9,863 bases of DNA from Flavobacteriales bacterium (GTDB taxonomy: Bacteria > Bacteroidota > Bacteroidia > Flavobacteriales > UA16): contig JAURKF010000077.1 in the NCBI GenBank assembly GCA_030831885.1, forward strand, positions 1 through 9,863, in the 5' to 3' direction. A program made the translations under genes and the position numbers. Positions within the stretch are counted from its first letter, which is position 1. Every line of letters begins with the position of its first letter. The notes under the pieces were generated by a model, which worked only from the letters and a program-made list of their open reading frames with translations, was not told where the DNA came from and searched no databases. Shown one piece after another: positions 1-7,040 of the stretch.

Positions 1-1262
1 AATTTGGCTTTTCGCAACTCCTCAAACAGCGTAACTATGAAATTCTATTCTACGACATCCAGTTTTTCGGTTCTCAAAACTGGCCCAATCCATCGGCATC
101 AGAAGTACTGAAACCCGAAAATATTTTTCCGAACTCGCCGAACAACATATACTATCAATCGGGAAACAACTACCCCAATCCCAACGCCTACAACAGCAAC
201 GTCAGCAATACAGCGGCATACGTTTCGAACGACCTTCGTATAAATAAAAAATTGCGCTCGATTGTTGGACTGCGCGCAGAAAAATTCATTCAGCGTCATA
301 CAGGCCGCGACCAACGCTGGGCAAGCGGTGACACAATCAATGGCAATAATCTGAACAACGAAAAAGTGCTCAATGCACTCGACTTATTCCCTTCTATCAA
401 TCTTATCTATTCCACCAACGAGAAACAAAACATTCGTGCATCATATACCAAAACCATTGCTCGACCATCCTTTAAAGAATTATCCTATGCGCAGATTGTA
501 GATCCGATTACCAATCGAATATTCAACGGAAGTCTATTCACATATGGTGACTGGGATGGAAAACTGATTGAAACACGCATCGATAACATTGATTTGCGCT
601 GGGAGACATTCCTGGAGGGTAGTCAAATGTTTTCTGCCAGCGCCTTCTACAAACAATTCGATAAACCTATCGAAATGGTGAGAATACCGGAACAACAAAC
701 CAGCACCGAATTTCAGCCACGGAATGTAGGAAATGGTCAGGTTTTGGGAGTTGAGTTGGAAGGTAGAAAAAATTTAGGATTTATTGCCCCAACACTTCAA
801 AGCGTGCTGATATCAGCGAACATTACGTTGGTGAAATCACAAATCGACATGACCGATTTGGAGTACAACTCACGAAAGCAATATGAAAAAACCAATCAAA
901 CCATCGAGCGTCAGCGTGCCATGGCCGGTCAATCACCCTATGTAATCAATGCAGGTATTGCATACAGCAACGACAGCCTGGGTGTTGATGCCGGTATCTT
1001 CTACAATGTGAAAGGTCCAACCCTTTACATAGTAGGTGCAGGATTGTTTCCGGATATATACTTCGAGTCATTTCATAGTTTGAATTTCAGCTTCTCGAAA
1101 AAATTCGGAATGGAACAACGCAGTGCAATCGACTTTAGAATTAATAATCTACTGAATGATACTTGGGAATACAACTATCAAAGTTTCCAATCGTCACCGG
1201 AAGTATTCAGTCGTATGAGCCCAGGTCGTGCATTTAGTATCGGATACAGTCACAAATTTTAA
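1..1262 (+). CDS. TonB-dependent receptor, C-terminal part (5'-truncated by the window edge)
   Basis: The reading frame is open from position 3 to the TAA at 1260-1262 and gives 419 residues with no start inside the window, so the N-terminal signal peptide, any carboxypeptidase-like domain and the plug lie upstream. What remains is the distal part of an outer-membrane beta-barrel. It has alternating short aromatic strands, the receptor-like stretch IRASYTKTIARPSFKELS around residues 140-160, the strand/turn pattern NVGNGQVLGVELEGRKN, a late FRINNLLNDTWEY strand and a terminal GYSHKF ending in phenylalanine, which is the usual signal for barrel insertion. Family knowledge says such proteins import siderophores, glycans, peptides or similar ligands using TonB energy. 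The substrate cannot be read from this part, and no SusD partner is visible downstream. The gene ends directly against the stop codon of the convergent OstA-like gene. The family call is firm; the ligand is unknown. Confidence 0.88.
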   Translation, partial: FGFSQLLKQRNYEILFYDIQFFGSQNWPNPSASEVLKPENIFPNSPNNIYYQSGNNYPNPNAYNSNVSNTAAYVSNDLRINKKLRSIVGLRAEKFIQRHTGRDQRWASGDTINGNNLNNEKVLNALDLFPSINLIYSTNEKQNIRASYTKTIARPSFKELSYAQIVDPITNRIFNGSLFTYGDWDGKLIETRIDNIDLRWETFLEGSQMFSASAFYKQFDKPIEMVRIPEQQTSTEFQPRNVGNGQVLGVELEGRKNLGFIAPTLQSVLISANITLVKSQIDMTDLEYNSRKQYEKTNQTIERQRAMAGQSPYVINAGIAYSNDSLGVDAGIFYNVKGPTLYIVGAGLFPDIYFESFHSLNFSFSKKFGMEQRSAIDFRINNLLNDTWEYNYQSFQSSPEVFSRMSPGRAFSIGYSHKF

Positions 1263-2840
1263 TTAATCAGAGAAAATATCTTCACGGCTTTGCGGCCTCC
1301 GGTCGCGAAGCCATTTAAAATCTCTCAATAGCAAAGGCTCTTTTCCGGCAAAGCGATTCGACTTGAATACGGACGTGGGCTGCCCATCCATGCGAAGCGA
1401 AGCAAGCTCACCTTCCTTAAAGCGTATCAGAATTGAAGAGCACTCGCCCTGATTAGTGCCCATTGGAGTTGGCTTGGCTTTTTTATCATCGGTTGGATAA
1501 TAAACCAGCTCGCCATTTCCATCAACCTGCACCGACTGCAATTCATTTCGCTTAAAATAGGCTGTGGCATACTTGCCCTTTATCTGATTGAAATATGTTT
1601 CAGGTCCTTGAACACTATCGTTGGCTTCAGCATCTGAAACTATAAATGCATGACCCAATACCCACGTGTTTTTGAGTGATTGATTGCTCATAACCAGCTT
1701 AAGTGTATCCCCTGTGACCTGATTCTGTGCGCTCCACAGCACCGGCTCTTTATACATCCATAATAGGCTATCATGCTGATGATAAACCAACGAATCGCAC
1801 ACACCTTGAAAATTGCTTTTGAATACGCGTACTCCTCGATATGCGTACACCTTTTGAAAACCTGCGCTATCGGGCAGCGCCTTCAGCGTATCGGCATGCA
1901 TAAAGAGAGTATCATTGTCCACAACCTCGATCAGCAGCGCCCTACCCGTAACATAACTCAGTTCATTGCTCTCCACATGTCTTCCGTAATTCCCCATAAT
2001 CGCAAAGGTTTGTGTTGTGTCCCGTATGTGAACGTTGCGGAATACTTCGCCAAATCCCAGCTTACCATTGTAATACAAACTGTCGCCATGTAAATAAGTG
2101 GAGCGATCCCGAACCCAAGCATGCTTGCCAAAACGCGATTCGTCTTTTCGCGAATCATAATATCCATTCTCACAATAAATCGAAACACTATCTCCTTCGA
2201 TGGTTGTGGGACCATAAAACAAGGTAACTTCTGATGCGCTCTTGTAATGCATAGTATCACTGCGAACCGTATATGATGGATTTTTAAGCACTACATCGCG
2301 CTTGAAATAGAACACCTCTGTTCGTCCATTGTAGGTTCCATGTCTGCTCGTTAAAGTGTTGTGATTAATCGTCGAAACAATGCGTCCCCCGGAATGATAC
2401 TGAGCAACTTCTTCCTTCACTAAATATGAGAGATGGCCTGTGGTCAAGGTCATATCACGATCGCGCAAAACAACATTTCCTGTAAGCGTGGCGGTATTGT
2501 TTATTTTATCAAAGTGCAGATAGTCGGAATTGACCGTGCTTCCGGATGCTTCTACAATTCGAATATTACTGAAAGCATCAAAATCATCGTTGGCGAAAAG
2601 ATAGGCACTATCGCAAAAAAATGAAGTCCCCTCAGTTTGCAGGTGTACGTTACCAATTAAACGTTGGGCATCCACCAGCGATTTATCGTATCGCAATTCA
2701 TCGGTATGGATAAGTTTCACCTTTCGCGCATTCCCTTGCGAAAAGCCATTCTGCGCAATAAGCACAATAAGCAAGAAACATATAGATGACAACCGGTGCA
2801 TGCGCGATATACATATTAAAAACCTTCCGGCAAAGCACAT
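1263..2840 (-). CDS. OstA/LptA-like envelope protein (OstA_2 type)
   Basis: This 525-residue protein resembles the OstA_2 (LptA-like) proteins of Bacteroidota, which are thought to take part in lipopolysaccharide transport or outer-membrane assembly. The N-terminus holds a signal peptide (hydrophobic SSICFLLIVLIA, then NGFSQ|G as a likely cleavage site). The body is a run of repeated beta-jellyroll turns typical of the family: DELRYDKSLVDAQRLIGNVHLQ, DSAYLFANDD, DYLHFDKINNTATLTGNVVLRDRD, SDTMHYKSASE and GDSLYYNGK. No membrane span follows the signal, so the mature protein should be periplasmic or surface-associated. Two starts are possible: ATG at 2840, 4 nt after the purA stop, or ATG at 2801, which gives a shorter, more typical signal peptide (MHRLSSICFLL). 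The second looks more natural, but the first keeps tight coupling to purA. The 3' end carries a hairpin that probably serves the opposite gene. The family call is good; the exact partner is unknown. Confidence 0.8.
   Translation of the reverse strand: MCFAGRFLICISRMHRLSSICFLLIVLIAQNGFSQGNARKVKLIHTDELRYDKSLVDAQRLIGNVHLQTEGTSFFCDSAYLFANDDFDAFSNIRIVEASGSTVNSDYLHFDKINNTATLTGNVVLRDRDMTLTTGHLSYLVKEEVAQYHSGGRIVSTINHNTLTSRHGTYNGRTEVFYFKRDVVLKNPSYTVRSDTMHYKSASEVTLFYGPTTIEGDSVSIYCENGYYDSRKDESRFGKHAWVRDRSTYLHGDSLYYNGKLGFGEVFRNVHIRDTTQTFAIMGNYGRHVESNELSYVTGRALLIEVVDNDTLFMHADTLKALPDSAGFQKVYAYRGVRVFKSNFQGVCDSLVYHQHDSLLWMYKEPVLWSAQNQVTGDTLKLVMSNQSLKNTWVLGHAFIVSDAEANDSVQGPETYFNQIKGKYATAYFKRNELQSVQVDGNGELVYYPTDDKKAKPTPMGTNQGECSSILIRFKEGELASLRMDGQPTSVFKSNRFAGKEPLLLRDFKWLRDRRPQSREDIFSD
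1286..1312 (+). terminator. Hairpin just after the receptor gene, inside the 3' end of the opposing gene
   Basis: Arms GGCTTTGCGGCC (1286-1297) and GGTCGCGAAGCC (1301-1312) enclose a 3-nt loop TCC. In plus-strand RNA all 12 positions pair, two of them as G-U wobbles. In minus-strand RNA these two become A-C mismatches, so the fold favours the transcript of the TonB-dependent receptor. It begins 24 nt after the receptor stop and is followed by ATTTAAAATCTC, a weak U-tract. I infer a transcription terminator or 3'-end protecting stem, although the sequence also encodes residues near WLRDRRPQSRED of the OstA-like protein. Confidence 0.55.
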
Positions 2841-2844
2841 CGTG

Positions 2845-4146
2845 TTATGCTATTGCACGAACTCGTTCGATAGTCTGTGTGCGATCCGGTCCAACACTTA
2901 CTACAGTAATCGGTGTTTGGAGCTGCTCCTCTAGGTAGGAAATGTAAGTATTAAGCTGATGAGGAAGCCCTGCTTCATCGCGCAGTGCAGTAAGATCAAT
3001 TTCCCAGCCCGGAAGATCTGCGTACACAGGAGAAACAGTAGCAGGTGAAATATCAAATGGTAAATGAGAAATCAATCCCTGAGGTGATTCATAATGTGTA
3101 CATACCCGAATCGTATCGAATTGACTCAACACATCGGCCTTCATCATTATAAGCTGTGTAACTCCGTTTATCATGCATGCATAACGCATCGCAGGAAGAT
3201 CAATCCACCCGCAACGACGGGCCCTACCCGTAGTGGAACCAAATTCATTGCCCACTTTGCGCATAGCTTCCCCTGTGGCGTCATTCAACTCGGTAGGGAA
3301 AGGGCCACTACCGACACGGGTAGTATATGCCTTGAAAATTCCAATCACTTCACCGATACGGTTGGGAGCGATGCCGAGCCCGGTGCAAGCACCCGCAGCT
3401 ACCGTATTTGAAGACGTCACAAAAGGATAGGTGCCGAAGTCGATATCCAGCATTGACCCTTGCGCGCCTTCCGCCAAAATACGCTTTCCATCTTTCAAAG
3501 CATTGTTGATGTAATGCTCACTATCCACTATGGTTAGGTTTCGTATAACCTCAACTCCATGGAAAAATTCCGTCTCCATGGCAACAAGTTCCGCTTCATC
3601 GGGTTCGTAAAACTCCTCGAAGCCCTTTAATAAATGCATGTGCTTTTGCTTGAGTGCTTCGTAGCGACTCGTAAAATCAGCGCTCAGCAAATCGCCAATC
3701 CGTAACCCATTGCGGCCGGTTTTATCCATGTAGCTCGGACCAATCCCCTTCAGGGTTGACCCGATTTTACCCTCGCCTTTCGAGGCTTCGCTTGCACGAT
3801 CGAGCAAACGATGTGTAGGAACTATTACGTGTGCCTTGCGCGAGATGAGCAAACGATTTCGCACAGGTACCTGCTTTGCCAACAATGCATCAATCTCTTT
3901 GGCAAAAACCACCGGATCGATTACAACACCATTACCAACCAAATTGGTAACATGCGCATGAAATATTCCGGACGGAATTGTATGAAGTACGTGCTTGGTG
4001 CCTTCAAACTCAAGAGTGTGACCAGCATTGGGCCCACCCTGAAAACGAGCTATAATATCATATCGGGGGGTGAGTACATCCACCAACTTGCCCTTGCCTT
4101 CATCACCCCATTGAAGACCCAGAAGAATATCTACTTTGTTGTTCAC
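2845..4146 (-). CDS. purA: Adenylosuccinate synthetase
   Basis: This cytoplasmic enzyme condenses IMP with aspartate using GTP, the first committed step from IMP to AMP. The 433 residues match the usual length. Visible signatures are LGLQWGDEGKGK with catalytic Asp15, GGPNAGHT with catalytic His43 (equivalent to Asp13 and His41 of E. coli), GSTLKGIGPSYMDK (128-141) and Arg144/Arg148 in the IMP region, EGAQGSMLDIDFGTYPFVTSSN (225-246), the aspartate-loop STTGRARRCGW (302-312), the guanine-reading KAD (334-336) and SVGPDRTQT near the C-terminus. All key residues are present, so it should be active. Translation starts at GTG (4144-4146); the protein begins MNNKVDILLG, as expected. The gene lies 40 nt after fur and 4 nt before the OstA-like gene, so co-transcription is likely. 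A T9 tract in the mRNA lies 6-14 nt before the start codon. In E. coli PurA is inhibited by ppGpp, which fits the nearby rel gene. Confidence 0.97.
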   Translation of the reverse strand: MNNKVDILLGLQWGDEGKGKLVDVLTPRYDIIARFQGGPNAGHTLEFEGTKHVLHTIPSGIFHAHVTNLVGNGVVIDPVVFAKEIDALLAKQVPVRNRLLISRKAHVIVPTHRLLDRASEASKGEGKIGSTLKGIGPSYMDKTGRNGLRIGDLLSADFTSRYEALKQKHMHLLKGFEEFYEPDEAELVAMETEFFHGVEVIRNLTIVDSEHYINNALKDGKRILAEGAQGSMLDIDFGTYPFVTSSNTVAAGACTGLGIAPNRIGEVIGIFKAYTTRVGSGPFPTELNDATGEAMRKVGNEFGSTTGRARRCGWIDLPAMRYACMINGVTQLIMMKADVLSQFDTIRVCTHYESPQGLISHLPFDISPATVSPVYADLPGWEIDLTALRDEAGLPHQLNTYISYLEEQLQTPITVVSVGPDRTQTIERVRAIA

Positions 4147-4151
4147 TGCTT

Positions 4152-4160
4152 AAAAAAAAA
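4152..4160 (-). repeat. Nine-base T tract (minus strand) in the purA leader
   Basis: The plus strand has nine consecutive A residues, so the purA mRNA has U9 followed by AAGCA and the GTG start. No Shine-Dalgarno sequence is present, which is normal for this phylum, where leader composition near the start affects initiation. Such a tract can vary in length by slippage. Its role here is inference only. Confidence 0.5.
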
Positions 4161-4166
4161 GACACG

Positions 4167-4174
4167 CGAAATTA
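4167..4174 (-). promoter_or_regulatory. Candidate -7 element for purA
   Basis: On the minus strand the gap after fur reads TAATTTCG, which fits the Bacteroidota -7 pattern TAnnTTTG with one change. It lies 20 nt before the purA GTG, so a transcript would start about 10-15 nt before the coding region. I see no TTTG at the expected -33 position, so this may be a weak internal promoter within a longer operon. Confidence 0.33.
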
Positions 4175-4186
4175 GCACTAAAACAA

Positions 4187-4621
4187 CTACGCCTTTCTTC
4201 GACCATAGAAATTCAGTGAATGGTGATGAATTTCTATGCCGAAAATCTCCTCAAGAGTTGATTTTATACTCTGAATGCGCGGATCACAAAACTCAAGAAC
4301 TTCGTTGCTATCAGTCAGAATAATATGATCATGCTGCTGGTTCTGGAAGGCGCGCTCGTAATGAGCCAAATTTTGACCAAACTGATGCTTGCGAACCAAA
4401 CTACAATCAATAAGCAACTCAATGGTGTTGTAAAGTGTTGCTCTCGACACTCGATACTTTTTATTCTTCATGCGGGAATAGAGGGTCTCAACATCGAAAT
4501 GACCCGGAACCTCATAAATCTCAGCCAAAATGGCAAAACGCTCGGGTGTCTTGCGGTGCTTATGCAGCTCGAGGTATCGAGTAAAAATATCCTTGACGCT
4601 TTCTTGAATACGAGGAGCCAT
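4187..4621 (-). CDS. Fur-family transcriptional regulator lacking CxxC zinc motifs
   Basis: This 144-residue protein has the two-part Fur layout. A winged-helix DNA-binding domain (about 1-85) includes [24 protein letters not shown] and the recognition helix region [17 protein letters not shown]-terminal dimerisation and metal-sensing domain starts near HYERAFQ and contains HDHIIL (97-102) and the closing HHHSLNFYG (132-140). Family members repress genes when bound to Fe, Zn, Mn or after peroxide oxidation. Candidate metal ligands here are His41, His87, Glu89, His97, His99, Glu110 and the HHH cluster. Unusually, the position where many Fur proteins carry C-x-x-C reads L-T-D-S, and only Cys73 and Cys112 exist, so the classical structural zinc site is absent. 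Assignment as Fur, PerR or Zur cannot be made from sequence. It lies between rel and purA with its own -7-like element upstream and ends in TAG 40 nt before purA. Confidence 0.88.
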   Translation of the reverse strand: MAPRIQESVKDIFTRYLELHKHRKTPERFAILAEIYEVPGHFDVETLYSRMKNKKYRVSRATLYNTIELLIDCSLVRKHQFGQNLAHYERAFQNQQHDHIILTDSNEVLEFCDPRIQSIKSTLEEIFGIEIHHHSLNFYGRRKA

Positions 4622-4640
4622 GAGTGAAAAATTGCTGATG

Positions 4641-4648
4641 CGAAAGTA
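4641..4648 (-). promoter_or_regulatory. Candidate -7 element for the Fur-family gene
   Basis: The minus strand reads TACTTTCG followed by CATC, a good fit to the Bacteroidota -7 pattern TAnnTTTG with one change. It is 19 nt before the ATG at 4621. The place where a -33 TTTG would be expected is occupied by the octamer repeat at 4653-4695, and no TTTG is found there, so the promoter would be imperfect or depend on another factor. Confidence 0.4.
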
Positions 4649-4652
4649 AGGG

Positions 4653-4695
4653 AGGATTGCAGGATAATAGGATTGCAGGGTAATCCTTCAATCCT
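4653..4695. repeat. Phased octamer repeat with inverted half (hairpin) between rel and fur
   Basis: Plus strand: AGGATTGCAGGATAAT (4653-4668) is followed directly by AGGATTGCAGGGTAAT (4669-4684), a 16-nt tandem repeat with one difference, itself built of octamers beginning AGG. It is followed by CCTTCAATCCT (4685-4695), which is the inverse of AGGATTGCAGG with one mismatch. The arms 4669-4679 and 4685-4695 form an 11-position stem (10 pairs) with loop GTAAT. The upstream copy 4653-4663 could pair with the same right arm instead, giving two exclusive folds. It fills most of the 83-nt gap between rel and fur. There is no U-tract after the stem, so a classical terminator is unlikely. Confidence 0.8.
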
Positions 4696-4704
4696 AAAAC
4701 ACGC

Positions 4705-6942
4705 TCATTCAAATTCACTTTCGATGCGATCAACCGTTAGCACGCCATCAATGGCCTTAAGCTTTTCAGTGAGTGCGCTGAGGTGCTTGGTATCATGCAC
4801 CAGAACTATCACCTTCCCCTGGAAAATTCCGTGGTTGGCTTCAAACGAAATGGCGCGCATATTCACATTCATATCGGTCGAAATGATGTTGGTAATGTTT
4901 TGAACGATTCCTACATCATCGATTCCCGAAAACTTCAATCCAACCTCAAATTGCACCGTCTCAGCATTGCGCCAACGCGCCTTCATTACACGATAGGCAT
5001 ATTTGCTCAAGAGCTCTTGTGCATTCGGACAATTCGAACGATGAATCTTGATACCTTCATTGACTGTAATAAAACCAAACACCTCATCGCCGGGTATGGG
5101 GTTACAGCAGACCGCAAGACTGTAGTCGACCTTCTGCTGTTCATCCCCGATAAGCAGCGCCTCGCCCTTCCCTTGCGTGGTAATAACCTTACGATCCGCA
5201 GCGGATTCATTGGCTGCCGATTTTTTATCGGACAACTCCTCTTTTTCAAATCGAATGCGCACACCGTCAATTACATATCCTTTGAGGCGAGTCAAATCGA
5301 TTGAACCCTTGGCGATACGCACATACATATTCGTCGCATTCACCGAGTCGTAATGGCGCACAAATTCTTCAATGTTTTTGCTTAGGAAATCTATTTTCAG
5401 CGAATTGAATTTTCGCTTCAGCATTTCCTTGCCCTCCTCTGCAATTAGCTTTTTCTCCTCGCGAAGTGCATCTCGAATCTTGTGACGAGCACTCGCAGTA
5501 ACAACGATGTTGAGCCAGTCTTCCTTTGGGTGTTGTTTTTTGGAAGTTAAAATTTCAACCTGATCACCACTTCGAAGTTTATGACTCAAAGGAACCAGCT
5601 TGTAATTCACCTTTGCACCAATACACTGCGAACCTATTTGTGAGTGAATATGGAAAGCAAAATCGAGCGCTGTTGCTCCTACCGGCAGAGTCTTCAAGTC
5701 GCCGTTTGGGGTGAATACGTAGATCTCTTCCGAAAACAGCGATAGCTTAAAATTATCGATGAAGTCGATTGCATTGTCCTCCGGATTTTCCAACACATCA
5801 CGCACCTGACTCAACCAGCGATCCAACTTACTCTCCGGACTTTCAGCGGAATCTTTATACTTCCAATGAGCCGCAAATCCTTTTTCCGCAATCTCATCCA
5901 TGCGCACCGAACGAATCTGCACTTCCACCCATTTTCCGGTAGGTGACATTACGGTCGTATGAAGCGATTCATATCCACTGCTCTTAGGGATGCTTATCCA
6001 GTCGCGCAAGCGCTCGGGACTGGGCTGATAAAAATCGGTTACGATTGAATACACCCTCCAGCAATCGCTCTTTTCTGTATCGGATGATGTGTCGAGAATA
6101 ACACGAATCGCAAACACGTCATATATTTCCTCAAAGGGCACTCCCTTCGTTACAATCTTATTCCAAATTGAATAAATACTTTTCGTTCGGCTCTTAATTT
6201 CATACTTCAGCCCTGCCTTGTCCAGTGCCCTTCGAATGGGAAGTGTGAATGCATTGATAAATCGTGTTCGTACTGCTTGCGTCTTCTGAAGTTTACTTAC
6301 AATCTCATCATACGTTTCCGGATCCTTATATTTAAGTGCAAGGTCCTCCAGCTCGGTTTTGATATTGTACAAGCCCAACCTGTGGGCCAGTGGCGCATAC
6401 ATGAAGAGTGTTTCACTGGCTATCTTCAGCTGCTTTTCACGCTTCATGTGATCGAGCGTGCGCATATTGTGTAGCCTGTCGGCCAGCTTCACCAAAATAA
6501 CACGCACGTCGTCGCTAAGCGTGAGCAGCATCTTTCTAAAATTCTCGGCCTGATCGCTCGCATTATCATAGTTGCTAACACCGGAAATCTTCGTGAGTCC
6601 GTCAATGATGGTGCGCTCACGCTTGCCAAACAGATTTTGAATATCGTCGAGCGTTATTTCGGTGTCTTCCACAGTATCGTGCAGTAAAGCGCAAACAATA
6701 CTCGTCGTATCCAGACCAATTTCTTCCGCTGCGATTTTCGCAACCGCAATGGGATGATAGATGTAAGGCTCACCACTCTTACGACGCATGTCCTTATGCG
6801 CTTCGGCACTCAGCTCGAATGCCTTGCGAATGCGCATGCGATCTGCGCGGGTCTTTGAGCGGTGACATACCCGCAGTAATGCGCGGTAACGTCGAAGGAT
6901 TTCACGTTTCTCTTCTTCTAAATCAATATCGGCGGGAATCAT
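4705..6942 (-). CDS. rel: Bifunctional (p)ppGpp synthetase/hydrolase (RelA/SpoT family)
   Basis: This cytoplasmic enzyme makes and degrades the stringent-response alarmone (p)ppGpp. The chosen start, ATG at 6942, gives 745 residues, the normal size for long Rel proteins. Domains in order: HD hydrolase (about 45-195) with YHP His63, HDTVED (88-93) and Asp155 in KLADRLHNMRT, all intact; synthetase (about 235-360) with KSIYSIW, YDVFAIRV, RLRDWISIPKSSGYESLHT (311-329) and EVQIRS (340-345); TGS (about 405-467) with VFTPNGDLKTLPVGATALDFAFHIH; a helical linker; a zinc-finger-like block with Cys612, Cys613, His634 and Cys638; and a C-terminal ACT domain (about 665-745). The RLRD motif is the basic RxKD-like form of bifunctional Mg-type enzymes rather than the acidic ExDD of E. 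coli RelA. An in-frame ATG at 7071 would add 43 residues but overlaps the upstream gene and encodes a non-homologous tail. The gene begins the rel-fur-purA-OstA group. Confidence 0.97.
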   Translation of the reverse strand: MIPADIDLEEEKREILRRYRALLRVCHRSKTRADRMRIRKAFELSAEAHKDMRRKSGEPYIYHPIAVAKIAAEEIGLDTTSIVCALLHDTVEDTEITLDDIQNLFGKRERTIIDGLTKISGVSNYDNASDQAENFRKMLLTLSDDVRVILVKLADRLHNMRTLDHMKREKQLKIASETLFMYAPLAHRLGLYNIKTELEDLALKYKDPETYDEIVSKLQKTQAVRTRFINAFTLPIRRALDKAGLKYEIKSRTKSIYSIWNKIVTKGVPFEEIYDVFAIRVILDTSSDTEKSDCWRVYSIVTDFYQPSPERLRDWISIPKSSGYESLHTTVMSPTGKWVEVQIRSVRMDEIAEKGFAAHWKYKDSAESPESKLDRWLSQVRDVLENPEDNAIDFIDNFKLSLFSEEIYVFTPNGDLKTLPVGATALDFAFHIHSQIGSQCIGAKVNYKLVPLSHKLRSGDQVEILTSKKQHPKEDWLNIVVTASARHKIRDALREEKKLIAEEGKEMLKRKFNSLKIDFLSKNIEEFVRHYDSVNATNMYVRIAKGSIDLTRLKGYVIDGVRIRFEKEELSDKKSAANESAADRKVITTQGKGEALLIGDEQQKVDYSLAVCCNPIPGDEVFGFITVNEGIKIHRSNCPNAQELLSKYAYRVMKARWRNAETVQFEVGLKFSGIDDVGIVQNITNIISTDMNVNMRAISFEANHGIFQGKVIVLVHDTKHLSALTEKLKAIDGVLTVDRIESEFE

Positions 6943-6963
6943 CGATGGCAAATTACCGCATAT

Positions 6964-6992
6964 CAAAATTGAATGAAAGGGTGATTTTGCAA
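6964..6992 (-). promoter_or_regulatory. Possible rel promoter
   Basis: On the minus strand a TTG (plus 6990-6992) is followed after 18 nt by CAATTTTG (plus 6964-6971), one change from TAnnTTTG. It would start transcription about 15 nt before the rel ATG at 6942. The match is weak, and its main value is support for the 6942 start over the longer one. Confidence 0.25.
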
Positions 6993-7015
6993 TATTTTCA
7001 TAACGACTAGTGAAT

Positions 7016-7034
7016 AAGCTTCCGGTTGAAGCCC
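7016..7034 (-). terminator. Weak hairpin after the Wzi/RemB-like gene
   Basis: On the minus strand GCTTC-AACCG-GAAGC forms five Watson-Crick pairs, extendable by two G-U pairs to GGGCTTC/GAAGCTT, and is followed by ATTCAC. It lies 6-24 nt after the TGA at 7041. The stem is short and the U-tract poor, so termination here may be partial at best. Confidence 0.22.
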
Positions 7035-7040
7035 CGAGGG

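Noticed and set aside
4172..4181. Near-palindrome TTAGCACTAA upstream of purA
   Set aside because: Only four pairs with a two-base centre; too short to call an operator, and such motifs arise by chance.
3811..4323. Long plus-strand open frame opposite purA and fur (170 codons)
   Set aside because: It lies antisense to two well-supported genes, has no recognisable family features and is a by-product of their codon use.
4653..4695. CRISPR-like array between rel and fur
   Set aside because: Units are 8 or 16 nt with no spacers and no cas genes; it is a simple intergenic repeat.
4783..5304. Plus-strand open frame of 173 codons opposite rel
   Set aside because: It is antisense to the zinc-finger and ACT-domain region of rel, which is clearly coding on the minus strand.
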